Below are positions 52,669 through 61,264 of a DNA stretch of 64,000 nt, in pieces (the stretch's first letter is position 1; each line of letters opens with the position of its first letter). Source of the stretch: Clostridiales bacterium. Lineage in GTDB: Bacteria > Bacillota > Clostridia > Christensenellales > Pumilibacteraceae. The notes beneath the pieces were generated by a model that saw only the letters and a program-made list of their open reading frames with translations, had not been told where the DNA came from and ran no database searches. The DNA is taken from the NCBI GenBank assembly GCA_015055625.1, contig SVHU01000001.1, positions 148,121-212,120 on the forward strand, in the 5' to 3' direction. The translations under genes were made by a program, and so were the position numbers.

Positions 52669-53388
52669 TTATTTATTCTTGTTTATCATTCTGTTTTCGA
52701 TTTTACCGGTTTTAAGATCAGTAAAACGAACATAAAGAGATATCTTATTGTCCTCGTTCAAACTATTCCAAATATTGGAAGTAAACTCGTCGATATCACC
52801 CTTAATTTCTACCCTTTCAGGCTCTCCAAAGAACGTGGGAAGAGGATTTCCGTCGCACATATATGTATGAAGGAAATGTCCAAGTCCGGCAATCGAGGGA
52901 TACTCGAAAGTAAATCTAGAGCAAGCGCTTCCCTGGGGATCTGCGCTCTTTAAGATGTTCATTTGATATGTAAAATCATTATTTTCATAGGTAAGCATAC
53001 CGCTGATACGAGGTGTAAAATTTGGAGCGTCGGGCTCAAACTCTCTGGATCTTAAAGCGCAAGCAAAATCTTTTCCCGCAACAAGACCATCGTAAACTGT
53101 GTCCGTTTGATCGCCATTTGTTACAATAAGCTTATTTTCGTATTTTCTTATTGGAGAATAGATAATAAGAGAAGGATCTTCTACTTTTGATGCATCAAAA
53201 GGATGAATTATAACTTCTTCTCCGTTTTCCACAAAAATTCTATTACGGCTATTTGCGCTTCTGCCCATAATAAAGTAAGCTACGCAACTCTTTGTACCGT
53301 CAGCCGATTTGCCGATTACTATGCCTCTTCCAGCATAAGCATTGTTTCTAAGAAGCTGAGAAAGATTATCGATTTTATAAACGTTCAT
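52669..53388 (-). CDS. purO: IMP cyclohydrolase, PurO type
   Basis: PurO closes FAICAR to IMP. The 239-residue protein resembles the archaeal IMP cyclohydrolase family: NAYAGRGIVIGKSADG at the N-terminus, AYFIMGRSANSRNRIF, DPSLIIYSPIR, and FTPRISGMLTYEN. It is unrelated to the cyclohydrolase half of bacterial PurH, which the adjacent transformylase lacks, so the two genes together replace PurH. It lies 20 bases before the transformylase gene and one base after purN. Confidence 0.9.
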   Translation of the reverse strand: MNVYKIDNLSQLLRNNAYAGRGIVIGKSADGTKSCVAYFIMGRSANSRNRIFVENGEEVIIHPFDASKVEDPSLIIYSPIRKYENKLIVTNGDQTDTVYDGLVAGKDFACALRSREFEPDAPNFTPRISGMLTYENNDFTYQMNILKSADPQGSACSRFTFEYPSIAGLGHFLHTYMCDGNPLPTFFGEPERVEIKGDIDEFTSNIWNSLNEDNKISLYVRFTDLKTGKIENRMINKNK

Positions 53389-53389
53389 T

Positions 53390-54001
53390 TTATTCTCCTT
53401 TAAGTATTTTACAAACTTTTTGAGTAGCGAGCGGTAAAATTTTCCACTCCGCCTCTTCCATTACGCGCTTTTGCAAAACTTCAGGAGTATCTCCGTCCTG
53501 AATTTCAACAGCTTTTTGCATAATGATTTTTCCTCCGTCCGGAATCTCGTTAACAAAATGCACGGTAGCTCCGGTAACCTTAACCCCATAAGCAAGCGCG
53601 CTTTCATGAACTTTAAGCCCATAATAGCCAGCTCCGCAAAAAGAGGGGATAAGCGAAGGATGTATATTAATTATTCTGTCCGCATACGCAGATGTGAACT
53701 TTTCGGAAAGTATAGAAAGATAACCAGCCAGAACAATCAATTCTATTCCGTTCTCTTTCAATACCTCCATCATTTTATTTTCTCTGTCCGAAAAATCCGG
53801 ATAATCTGCTTTGCTTACACAAACAGCTTTAACTCCAAAGTTTTCAGCCCTTGTTAAAGCGTAAGCATTTGGATTGTTAGATAATACCAAAGCAATCTCG
53901 CCGTCAGGTATTAGCCCTGCTCTTTCATTATCTAAAAGAGCTTGAAGATTAGTACCTCCGCCCGACACCATAACGGCAATCTTTACCTTTCTATTTAGCA
54001 T
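53390..54001 (-). CDS. purN: Phosphoribosylglycinamide formyltransferase 1
   Basis: PurN transfers the formyl group of 10-formyl-THF to GAR. The 203-residue protein begins [16 protein letters not shown] and has the catalytic Asn-His-Asp in [19 protein letters not shown] and [13 protein letters not shown]. Length is normal. It overlaps purM by 7 bases. Confidence 0.97.
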   Translation of the reverse strand: MLNRKVKIAVMVSGGGTNLQALLDNERAGLIPDGEIALVLSNNPNAYALTRAENFGVKAVCVSKADYPDFSDRENKMMEVLKENGIELIVLAGYLSILSEKFTSAYADRIINIHPSLIPSFCGAGYYGLKVHESALAYGVKVTGATVHFVNEIPDGGKIIMQKAVEIQDGDTPEVLQKRVMEEAEWKILPLATQKVCKILKGE

Positions 54002-55038
54002 AAAACAACTCCGTCGTCGGACTTAATAATTTCGCCGAGGATATAAGCATCTTCGCCGTTAGCTCTAAGAATATCAACAGCCTTTTGAGCATCTTCCTTA
54101 GCAACAACTACACTCATACCAACACCCATATTAAATGTATTGAACATATCTCTTTCGTCGATATTTCCAACCTTTTGAATAAGCTTAAAGATGGGAAGAA
54201 TTTTAATATCCTCCTTCTTAATCTTTACGCCCAATCCCTTAGGAATGGAACGAGGCATATTCTCGTAAAAACCACCGCCTGTGATATGAGAAACACCCTT
54301 AACCTTAACTTCGTCAAAAAGCGCAAGCATGGGCTTTACGTAAATTTTAGTGGGAGTAAGAAGGGTTTCACCCAAGGATTTTCCACCAAGTTCCTCAACC
54401 GGAGATTTAATATCTGCGTTTTCGATATCAAAAACTTTTCTTACAAGAGAAAAACCGTTAGAATGAACGCCAGACGAAGGAAGAGCAATCATAACATCGC
54501 CTTCTTTCATAGACTTCTTGTCAATAACTTTTTCTCTATCTACAATACCTACCGAAAATCCCGCTAAATCGTATTCGTCAATAGGATAAAATCCAGGCAT
54601 CTCTGCAGTTTCTCCTCCGATAAGACTGCTTCCGGACTGAACACATCCCTCAGCAACGCCTTCTACGATAGAAGCGATTTTTTCAGGGAAATTCTTACCG
54701 CAAGCAATGTAATCGAGGAAGAATAAAGGTTTAGCTCCGCAACAAATAACGTCGTTAACGCACATAGCAACGCAGTCGATACCAACGGTATTGTGTTTAT
54801 CCATAAGGAAAGCAAGCTTAAGCTTGGTGCCTACGCCATCGGTTCCCGAAACAAGAACGGGATTCTTATAACCAGTAAGATCAAGAGCGAAAAGACCGCC
54901 AAATCCACCGATATCGTCGGCATTTCCGGCTGTTACCGTTCTTGCAATGTGTTTTTTCATTAATTCTACCGCTTTGTATCCTGCGGTAATGTCTACGCCT
55001 GCCTTTGCGTAACTGTCGGATTTAGATTGCATACTCAT
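53995..55038 (-). CDS. purM: Phosphoribosylformylglycinamidine cyclo-ligase
   Basis: PurM cyclises FGAM to AIR with ATP. The 347-residue protein has [16 protein letters not shown] at the N-terminus, [35 protein letters not shown], and [16 protein letters not shown]. Length is typical. It lies between purF (30 bases) and purN (7-base overlap). Confidence 0.98.
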   Translation of the reverse strand: MSMQSKSDSYAKAGVDITAGYKAVELMKKHIARTVTAGNADDIGGFGGLFALDLTGYKNPVLVSGTDGVGTKLKLAFLMDKHNTVGIDCVAMCVNDVICCGAKPLFFLDYIACGKNFPEKIASIVEGVAEGCVQSGSSLIGGETAEMPGFYPIDEYDLAGFSVGIVDREKVIDKKSMKEGDVMIALPSSGVHSNGFSLVRKVFDIENADIKSPVEELGGKSLGETLLTPTKIYVKPMLALFDEVKVKGVSHITGGGFYENMPRSIPKGLGVKIKKEDIKILPIFKLIQKVGNIDERDMFNTFNMGVGMSVVVAKEDAQKAVDILRANGEDAYILGEIIKSDDGVVLC

Positions 55039-55068
55039 CTTTAATTTATCTCCTTGTTTATTTATATC

Positions 55069-56493
55069 TTAATCTTCTTCGCCCGTCCAGCAGTACGTGC
55101 AAAGTTTATCTTTATCAATTCCAATAGCCTCTATAATTCCTTCTAAAGACTGGAATTCTAATGATGCAAAACTGAATTTGTCGCAAATTCTCTTTCTCAT
55201 AGCTTTTCCTCTTTCGGTAGAAGAATCGCTATATTCGTGCATATACTTAAAGCCTTCTTCACCCTCGAGCTCCATAATGGTTCTTCTTGCAATAAGATCC
55301 ATATCCGAATTAGATCTTGAGAAGTTGAGATATTTACAGCCAAACATTATCGGTGGGCATGCGGAACGCATATGAACTTCACTTGCTCCATTGTCATACA
55401 AAAACTCTACGGTTTCTCTAAGTTGAGTTCCTCTTACTATACTGTCATCAACAAATAGAAGCTTTTTACCGTGAATAAATTCTTTTACTGGAATAAGTTT
55501 CATTTTTGCAACTTTTTTTCTGTCAGTTTGTTTTGCCGCCATAAACGAACGAGGCCACGTGGGGGTATATTTAATGAATGGACGCGCAAAAGGAATTTTA
55601 CTCTCATTTGCATAACCGATAGCGTGAGGAGTTCCCGAATCAGGGATACCACAAACATAATCAATTCCCGCGTTGTTAGCTAGCTTTCTATCGTTTTTAG
55701 ACATTATTTCGCCGTTTTTACAACGCATAACTTCCACGTTTTTACCCTCATAATCAGAGGTTGAATACCCATAATAAGACCAAAGGAATGAACAAATTTT
55801 CATTTCCTCACGAGCTGGGGATAAAATTTTCATAGAATCTGGAGTAAGTTCTACGATTTCTCCAGGACCTAGCTCTTTTTCGTCTTCGTAGCCAAGTTTT
55901 CTATAAGCAAAAGCTTCTAACGAAACACAATAGCCATCTTCATTTTTGCCTATTCTTACGGGAAGTCTACCCAATTTATCACGAGCTGCAATCAAAGATC
56001 CATCCGCTCTTAAAATTAAGATGGATGCTGTACCTTTTATACTATCATGAACAAACCTAATTCCTTCTTCAAAACTCGGTTTTAAGCTCATAAGCGATGC
56101 AATAAGCTCATTATTGTTAATTCTGCCGTTAGTCATCATTTCAAAATGACCTTTTTGGGCTATATATTCATTAACGAGCTCGTTCTCGTTGTTTATAAGA
56201 CCAACTGAACAAATTGCATAATCTCCAAGCTTAGAGCGAATAAGCAAAGGTTGTGGATCGTTATCACTAATACAACCGATTGCCGACGTTCCACTCATCT
56301 CGTCAAAGATTTTCTCGAATTTTGTACGGAACGGTGAATTTTCTATACTGTGAATTTCCCTCTGTATTCCCTTATCCACGTCATACACAGCAATACCGCC
56401 ACGACGCGTTCCAAGATGAGAATGGTAGTCTGTTCCAAAGAAAACGTCAGACAAACATTCTTTTTTAGAGGTTATTCCAAAAAAACCACCCAT
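55069..56493 (-). CDS. purF: Amidophosphoribosyltransferase-like protein lacking the glutaminase Cys
   Basis: PurF makes phosphoribosylamine from PRPP, normally with glutamine-derived ammonia. This 474-residue protein has the PRPP loop KLLFVDDSIVRGTQLRE near residue 345 and the C-terminal LCTYCWTG (Cys465, Cys468). Other Cys (CSFLW, FGCKYLNFSR) could complete a [4Fe-4S] site as in Bacillus PurF. The N-terminus is MGGFFGITSKKECLSD, where active enzymes have Cys as residue 1 of the mature chain (CGVFGI), so the Ntn nucleophile is Gly. The neighbouring DYHSHLGTRRGG motif is kept. It is probably ammonia-dependent or relies on another glutaminase. It lies in the operon between purC and purM. Confidence 0.9.
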   Translation of the reverse strand: MGGFFGITSKKECLSDVFFGTDYHSHLGTRRGGIAVYDVDKGIQREIHSIENSPFRTKFEKIFDEMSGTSAIGCISDNDPQPLLIRSKLGDYAICSVGLINNENELVNEYIAQKGHFEMMTNGRINNNELIASLMSLKPSFEEGIRFVHDSIKGTASILILRADGSLIAARDKLGRLPVRIGKNEDGYCVSLEAFAYRKLGYEDEKELGPGEIVELTPDSMKILSPAREEMKICSFLWSYYGYSTSDYEGKNVEVMRCKNGEIMSKNDRKLANNAGIDYVCGIPDSGTPHAIGYANESKIPFARPFIKYTPTWPRSFMAAKQTDRKKVAKMKLIPVKEFIHGKKLLFVDDSIVRGTQLRETVEFLYDNGASEVHMRSACPPIMFGCKYLNFSRSNSDMDLIARRTIMELEGEEGFKYMHEYSDSSTERGKAMRKRICDKFSFASLEFQSLEGIIEAIGIDKDKLCTYCWTGEED

Positions 56494-56519
56494 ATTAAAC
56501 TCCTGTTTTCAAGTAAAAT

Positions 56520-57206
56520 TTATTTAGCAAAGAAAAGTTTGGACAAAGTCATGGGATCGATGTACTGACCGTCCTTATACACACGCATATTACCAGAAGC
56601 TATTTCGTCAATAAGGATAACTTCGCCATCTTTGCCATAACCAAATTCAAATTTGATATCATAAAGAATAAGTCCCTTTTCCTTAAGGTCGTCAGCAACT
56701 ATCTGAGTAATCTTTTGAGTCATAGCTTTCATATCGTCATACTGCTTTTCGGTCATAACCCCAAGAACAACAAGACCATCTTTAGTTACAAGTGGATCAC
56801 CCTTAGCATCATTTTTGAAAGTCATTTCTACATATGCGGGAAGATCTGCGCCCTCTTGTACGTAATCACTGTAACGACGCAAGAAACTTCCTACTGCCTT
56901 ATGACGACAAATAACTTCCAATCCCTTTCCAAATGGCTTTGCAGGAACTACCTCCATAGTAGTATCGTCAAGGTTAGCGTTGATATAATGAGTCTTTATG
57001 CCTGCCGCATTAATTTTTTCAAAGAAATAAATAGACATACGGAGGTTGACATCACCTACGCCGTCAATGGTAAGTCCTACGGAATTCTCTCCGGGATCGA
57101 AAACGCCATCTTTTCCAGTACAATCGTCCTTAAACTTCAAAAGATAATTTCCGTTATCAAGAGCAAAAACGTCTTTGGTTTTACCAGTGTAAACAAGTTT
57201 CTTCAT
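56520..57206 (-). CDS. purC: SAICAR synthase
   Basis: PurC joins CAIR and aspartate. The 228-residue protein starts [18 protein letters not shown], has [33 protein letters not shown] and [18 protein letters not shown]. Length is normal. It follows purE by 35 bases with a GGAG site. Confidence 0.97.
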   Translation of the reverse strand: MKKLVYTGKTKDVFALDNGNYLLKFKDDCTGKDGVFDPGENSVGLTIDGVGDVNLRMSIYFFEKINAAGIKTHYINANLDDTTMEVVPAKPFGKGLEVICRHKAVGSFLRRYSDYVQEGADLPAYVEMTFKNDAKGDPLVTKDGLVVLGVMTEKQYDDMKAMTQKITQIVADDLKEKGLILYDIKFEFGYGKDGEVILIDEIASGNMRVYKDGQYIDPMTLSKLFFAK

Positions 57207-57241
57207 AAATTTTATCTCCTTTATTTATAAAATATAATCAA

Positions 57242-57736
57242 CTATTTGTTAAGTTCCGCGCTAAGCGCCTTGTCTTTTGCAAGAACCTTTTCCGCATCCG
57301 CTTTTCTTTTTGCGTCTAGCTTATCAGCAAGGTCCTTATCTTCTATCGCAAGCATCTGAATAGCAAGCAATCCCGCGTTAGCAGCGCCATTTATAGCAAC
57401 GGTTGCAACAGGCATTCCGCTAGGCATCATAACGGTTGCAAGCAATGCATCCATTCCGTCAAGAACAGACGACGAACATGGAATTCCAATAACAGGCAAA
57501 GTTGTACGAGCCGCAATAGCACCAGCTAAATGAGCAGCCATACCTGCCGCTGCAATAATTGCGCCAAATCCGTTTTCTCTAGCGCTCGTTGCAAACTGAG
57601 CAGCCTCATCAGGCGTACGATGAGCCGAATAAATGTGAATTTCAAAAGGAACGTTAAAATCCTTAAGTATGTCAACTGCTTTTTTAACTATGGGTAAATC
57701 GCTATCGCTACCCATTACTATTCCGACTTTCTTCAT
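57242..57736 (-). CDS. purE: N5-carboxyaminoimidazole ribonucleotide mutase
   Basis: PurE rearranges N5-CAIR to CAIR. The 164-residue protein has [20 protein letters not shown], the catalytic His in [15 protein letters not shown], and [16 protein letters not shown]. The frame also opens at a TTG (57748), but the ATG at 57736 has GGAGG 5 bases upstream and fits the family. It is the first gene of the purine operon, behind the ZTP riboswitch. No purK is in the window, so the carboxylation step is encoded elsewhere or uses bicarbonate directly. Confidence 0.97.
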   Translation of the reverse strand: MKKVGIVMGSDSDLPIVKKAVDILKDFNVPFEIHIYSAHRTPDEAAQFATSARENGFGAIIAAAGMAAHLAGAIAARTTLPVIGIPCSSSVLDGMDALLATVMMPSGMPVATVAINGAANAGLLAIQMLAIEDKDLADKLDAKRKADAEKVLAKDKALSAELNK

Positions 57737-57762
57737 ATAAACCTCCAAAAAAATATATAAAA

Positions 57763-57897
57763 GGGCACACTTATTCTCTTAACAAGTGTGCCCAGACGGT
57801 CGGCTTAAGAGCGTAATACTCTACGAAAATATCGGACTCCGTTCCATTGTGTTTACTTTCACATTATCCGTCAGTTGCGGAATCCGTTTTTAATTGC
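57763..57897 (-). ncRNA. ZTP (pfl) riboswitch controlling the purine operon
   Basis: The minus strand has the two conserved pfl domains: CAACTGACGGA (about 57880-57870), with GTG...CAC and GGAACGGAG stems, and GCCGACCGTCTGGGCA (57804-57789, here split for length). A terminator stem GGGCACACTT / AAGTGTGCCC (57793-57763) follows with TTTTATATATTTTTTT. The GGGC of the aptamer is also the first arm of the terminator, so ZTP binding should block termination. ZMP/ZTP accumulates when 10-formyl-THF is short, which fits an operon containing purN, AICAR transformylase and fhs. Confidence 0.88.
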
Positions 57898-57903
57898 ATT
57901 TTT

Positions 57904-57932
57904 AAAATACCATAAAATTTTCTTTTTGTCAA
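57904..57932 (-). promoter_or_regulatory. Sigma-A promoter of the purine operon
   Basis: TTGACA (57932-57927), 17-base spacer, TATTTT (57909-57904). A perfect inverted repeat TTTTGTC-N4-GACAAAA (57924-57941) covers the -35 box and may be an operator. Confidence 0.78.
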
Positions 57933-57941
57933 CCGACAAAA

Positions 57942-58171
57942 GCATATAATAATATATTTTATATTATCTTTTTTCATTATTTTTAAGTTTATAATAACGT
58001 AAAAAAACATTTATGTTTGATCTTTTTAAGACATTTCAGATAAAATTTCATCTTAAAAACATCAAAAAACAAGCCAACTTGTCGCCAAAAGACGCATACG
58101 TATATCAGTTTTTACGACAAACAATTAAAAATAAGCCAAATTTTATACTCATAAAAGCAGATACTCAACGC
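57942..58171. other. Gene-poor AT-rich spacer between purine promoter and feo locus
   Basis: Together with the riboswitch this is the longest stretch without an established gene. It holds a 57-codon plus-strand frame at 58014-58187 (MFDLFKTFQIKFHL...) with no Shine-Dalgarno and no spaced promoter, so I do not call it a gene. AT-rich runs near 57950-57970 resemble -10 boxes on both strands without matching -35 boxes. Confidence 0.5.
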
Positions 58172-58201
58172 AAAAGACGGAACTGAAACGTTCCGTCTTT
58201 T
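58172..58201. terminator. Terminator after the feo operon
   Basis: A perfect 12-bp inverted repeat (AAAAGACGGAAC / GTTCCGTCTTTT), 6-base loop, about 40 bases past the stop of the FeoB-associated gene. T-runs are only four long on each side. Confidence 0.75.
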
Positions 58202-58239
58202 GTCGGTAAGGTAAATAAATTTGTCCGCTTGCACAGCAG

Positions 58240-58434
58240 TTAGTTTAACTCATTTTTATCTTCGTTTGTTTGCGAATGACATTTTTCGGAATGAGGACAC
58301 GTAGAACATCCACAAGAACATGAACTTTTTCCTTGTTTTTTACGTCTTATAAGTGTCACAATCAATAGCGCTAAAAGACCTAGTACCACAATAGCAACAA
58401 TGATTGTTCCAATGTTATTTACAAACCATTCCAT
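58240..58434 (-). CDS. FeoB-associated Cys-rich membrane protein
   Basis: A 64-residue protein with one transmembrane helix (about residues 9-29, GTIIVAIVVLGLLALLIVTL), a basic stop (IRRKKQGK), and a Cys-rich cytosolic tail SCSCGCSTCPHSEKC. The family is found next to feoB in many Bacillota and is thought to assist ferrous iron transport; its mechanism is not established. It follows feoB by 6 bases and is the last gene of the operon. Confidence 0.9.
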   Translation of the reverse strand: MEWFVNNIGTIIVAIVVLGLLALLIVTLIRRKKQGKSSCSCGCSTCPHSEKCHSQTNEDKNELN

Positions 58435-58440
58435 AATTTT

Positions 58441-60597
58441 TTACTCCATTAATTTTGATTGTTTTTTCTTTTTGTCAGGACGAATAATCATAAATACCAA
58501 AAGCGCGATAAGTAAGAATGCAACCACTACGCCTGCTATTCTCCATCCATTTATTACGTTTCCTGTAAAGAGATTTCCAAGATGGAATACAACAAACGAT
58601 ATAATATACGCAAAGCCTGTTTGATATCCTAGTGCAAACAACGTCCATTTAGCGCTATTCATCTCTCTCTTTGTTGCTCCAATAGCCGCAAAGCAAGGTG
58701 CGCAAAGAAGATTAAATATTAGGAAACTATAACCTGTAATGGAATTAAACACCAAACCTACGCCTTCGTAATCACCATAAAGTACCGTTAAAGTACCAAC
58801 AATATTCTCTTTAGCAACAAGACCTGTAATTGTTGCAATAGCTTTTTGCCACTCTCCAAATCCAATTGGAGCAAACAGCCAAGAAATTCCTTTACCAACG
58901 TAAGCGAGAATACTGTGATCTACTTCTTCTTCGGCAAGCATTCTAAACGTTCCATCAATAAAACCAAATCCTTGTAAGAACCAAATTACAACAGTTGAAA
59001 GGAGAATAACCGTTCCTGCCTTTTTAATAAAGGACCAACCCCTTTCCCACATTGAACGAAGCACTGCACCAACAGTAGGAAGGTGATATGGTGGAAGCTC
59101 CATAACAAAAGGAGCAGGCTCGCCTTCAAACGGTTTTGTCTTTTTGAGCATAAGGCCGGAAATAATAATTGCAAACATTCCTACAAAGTAAGCAGATGGT
59201 GCTACCCACCACGCTCCACCAAATACTGCGCCACTAATAAGGGCTATAAACGGAAGTTTTGCTCCACACGGCATAAATGGTGTTGTCATAATAGTCATAT
59301 GACGATCTCTTTCGTTCTCGATAGTTCTGCTTGCCATAATTCCTGGAACAGAACATCCCGTTCCAATAAGCATTGGAATAAAAGATTTACCCGAAAGACC
59401 TATTTTTCTAAATATTCTATCAAGCACAAACGCAATTCTTGCCATATACCCACACGCTTCTAAGAATGCAAGGAATATAAACAACACTAAAATTTGAGGA
59501 ACAAATCCTAAAACTGCACCTACACCTGCTATAATTCCATCAACAATAAGACTTTGTAGCCAGCTAGCACATCCTATCGATTCGAGTCCATTTGTAACTA
59601 AAACTGGTATTCCTGGCACCCAATTACCAAAGAAATAGAAACCATCACCAAACAAACCTTCGTTTGTCCAATCAGTTACAAACGTTCCAACCGTTGTTAC
59701 GGAAACAAAATACACAATAAACATTACTATTGCAAAAATAGGCAAAGCAAAAACTCGATGAGTTAAAACTTTATCAATCTTTTCAGAAGGCGTTAATCGT
59801 CCATCGTTCTTCTTTTTATACGCGCCGTTAAGAATCTTTGCAATATAATCGTATCTTTCGTTTGTTATTATACTGTCAGAATCATCATCAAACTCTTCTT
59901 CTACGTGTACAATATCTTTTTCGACGTGCAAAAGAAGGTTTTTATCTATATTTAACTCTTTAATGACTTTTTCGTCACGCTCAAAGACTTTTATAGCATA
60001 CCATCTCTGTTGCTCATCGGGTAAAGTATGTACAACAGCTTCTTCAATATGCGCAATAGCGTGCTCTACTTCTCCAGAGAAAATATGCATAGGTATTGTT
60101 TTCTTTCCTTCGTTAGCGGCTTCGACAACTGCATTAACAGCATCATCAAGCCCATCAACTTTCAATGCGGAAATTTCCACAACTTTACATTTTAATCTGT
60201 GAGAAATAGTTTGAGTATCTATCTTGTCGCCGTATTTTCTAACAATATCCATCATATTTAGAGCAACAACAACAGGAATTCCAAGCTCTAAAAGTTGCGT
60301 TGTAAGATATAAGTTACGCTCTAAATTAGTTGCGTCAACTATATTTAATATCGCATCAGGACGCTCTTCTATTAGGTAATTTCTAGCAACTACTTCTTCT
60401 AGAGTATACGGAGATAACGAATAAATACCAGGAAGGTCAGTTATCGTTATACCTTCATATTTTTTTAGCTTGCCTTCTTTCTTTTCAACCGTAACTCCAG
60501 GCCAGTTTCCAACAAATTGATTAGAACCTGTCAGCGCATTAAAAAGAGTTGTCTTTCCGCTATTGGGATTTCCCGCAAGCGCAATTTTGATATTCAT
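58441..60597 (-). CDS. feoB: Ferrous iron transporter FeoB
   Basis: FeoB imports Fe2+ across the inner membrane. The 718-residue protein has an N-terminal G domain with GNPNSGKTTLFNALTG (G1, residues 8-23), DLPGIYSLSPYTLEE (G3) and NMMDI (G4). A helical insertion domain (about 170-270) is followed by a membrane region with two gate repeats; the second gate is marked by CSVPGIMASRTIENERDR, and PCGAKLPF follows. The basic C-terminus is IRPDKKKKQSKL. Length is normal. It lies 53 bases after feoA, with a candidate DtxR-type operator in that gap. Confidence 0.97.
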   Translation of the reverse strand: MNIKIALAGNPNSGKTTLFNALTGSNQFVGNWPGVTVEKKEGKLKKYEGITITDLPGIYSLSPYTLEEVVARNYLIEERPDAILNIVDATNLERNLYLTTQLLELGIPVVVALNMMDIVRKYGDKIDTQTISHRLKCKVVEISALKVDGLDDAVNAVVEAANEGKKTIPMHIFSGEVEHAIAHIEEAVVHTLPDEQQRWYAIKVFERDEKVIKELNIDKNLLLHVEKDIVHVEEEFDDDSDSIITNERYDYIAKILNGAYKKKNDGRLTPSEKIDKVLTHRVFALPIFAIVMFIVYFVSVTTVGTFVTDWTNEGLFGDGFYFFGNWVPGIPVLVTNGLESIGCASWLQSLIVDGIIAGVGAVLGFVPQILVLFIFLAFLEACGYMARIAFVLDRIFRKIGLSGKSFIPMLIGTGCSVPGIMASRTIENERDRHMTIMTTPFMPCGAKLPFIALISGAVFGGAWWVAPSAYFVGMFAIIISGLMLKKTKPFEGEPAPFVMELPPYHLPTVGAVLRSMWERGWSFIKKAGTVILLSTVVIWFLQGFGFIDGTFRMLAEEEVDHSILAYVGKGISWLFAPIGFGEWQKAIATITGLVAKENIVGTLTVLYGDYEGVGLVFNSITGYSFLIFNLLCAPCFAAIGATKREMNSAKWTLFALGYQTGFAYIISFVVFHLGNLFTGNVINGWRIAGVVVAFLLIALLVFMIIRPDKKKKQSKLME

Positions 60598-60619
60598 TTC
60601 TCTACTCTCCTTTAATTTG

Positions 60620-60635
60620 GTTAGTCAATGCTAAC
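60620..60635. promoter_or_regulatory. Candidate DtxR-type operator 3 (between feoA and feoB)
   Basis: GTTAGT-CAAT-GCTAAC, one mismatch from the pattern GTTAGC-N4-GCTAAC found twice at 61208-61257. It sits just before the feoB ribosome-binding site. Confidence 0.6.
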
Positions 60636-60650
60636 TACACAACAAAATTT

Positions 60651-60884
60651 TTATTCTTCTACGTCAATAAGTTCAGCATCGGCCTTTCTTATGGAAAGCT
60701 CGTAACCTCTTACGGTAAGCTGAATAGGATCCCCTAGTGGGGCAACTTTTCGTACCGAAACCTTTGTTCCCTTAGTAATCCCCATATCCATTATTCTACG
60801 TTTTGTTGCTCCTTCTCCATGGATTTTAACAACAGTAGCACTTCCTCCTACAGGAATATCTCTTAAGGTTTTCATATTACCCAT
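60651..60884 (-). CDS. feoA: Ferrous iron transport accessory protein FeoA
   Basis: A 77-residue SH3-like protein: MKTLRDIPVGGSATVVKIHG, RRIMDMGITKGTKVSVRKVAPLGDP, and ELSIRKADAELIDVE are diagnostic of FeoA, a small cytosolic partner of FeoB. Two starts are possible, 60884 (GGAGGA 2-3 bases upstream, very close) and 60875 (11 bases); the second is nearer normal spacing but neither is ideal. It is the intact feoA copy; a broken one lies upstream. Confidence 0.94.
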   Translation of the reverse strand: MGNMKTLRDIPVGGSATVVKIHGEGATKRRIMDMGITKGTKVSVRKVAPLGDPIQLTVRGYELSIRKADAELIDVEE

Positions 60885-60966
60885 GTCCTCCGTTTTATAT
60901 TGTATCTAACATAATTTTGTCACGTTTTCCGCAATACGTACTACGCAAAATCAAATAAAATTAAAA

Positions 60967-61194
60967 TTAAATCATTATTTTTTGAGCCATCTCTTTGCTT
61001 ATGGCAATTCTAGCTTCTTTTACTTTAACAATAAGATTACCACCCATTGTATTAACTATCGTTACAGTGCTTCCTACAACAAAACCAAGATTTTCCAAGT
61101 GTTTTTTTTGTTTCGGAAAGTCCTCCTACTTTCTTTATTACATTTTCTTCGCCAATATCAGCATATGTAAGTGGAATCGTAATCTTCTCCTCAT
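60967..61194 (-). pseudogene. feoA: Second feoA, broken by a frameshift and without a normal start
   Basis: In the first frame the minus strand reads EEKITIPLTYADIGEENVIK and KVGGLSETKK. After a run of eight A (61101-61108) the FeoA sequence resumes one base out of frame as HLENLGFVVGSTVTIVN, MGGNLIVKVKEARIAISKEM, ending at a TAA (60967). Seven A would restore one frame of about 70 residues, a typical clostridial FeoA. The in-frame start is also missing: after GAGGAG the codons are AAG ATT ACG ATT, where ACG is one base from ATG at ideal spacing; the only nearby ATG is out of frame. Two lesions suggest a pseudogene; a sequence error or slippage at the A-run is the alternative. Confidence 0.82.
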
Positions 61195-61207
61195 AATTTA
61201 GCGCCAA

Positions 61208-61223
61208 GTTAGCCCAAGCTAAC
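61208..61223. promoter_or_regulatory. Candidate DtxR-type operator 2
   Basis: Perfect inverted repeat GTTAGC-CCAA-GCTAAC, centred 34 bases downstream of operator 1 in the 5' untranslated region of the feo transcript. Confidence 0.7.
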
Positions 61224-61241
61224 TTTTCAAAAACAAGCAAA

Positions 61242-61257
61242 GTTAGCAATTGCTAAC
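61242..61257. promoter_or_regulatory. Candidate DtxR-type operator 1
   Basis: Perfect inverted repeat GTTAGC-AATT-GCTAAC starting at the predicted transcription start of the feo operon, 7 bases past the -10 box. The location is right for repression by the divergent DtxR/MntR-type regulator. Confidence 0.72.
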
Positions 61258-61264
61258 CATAAAC

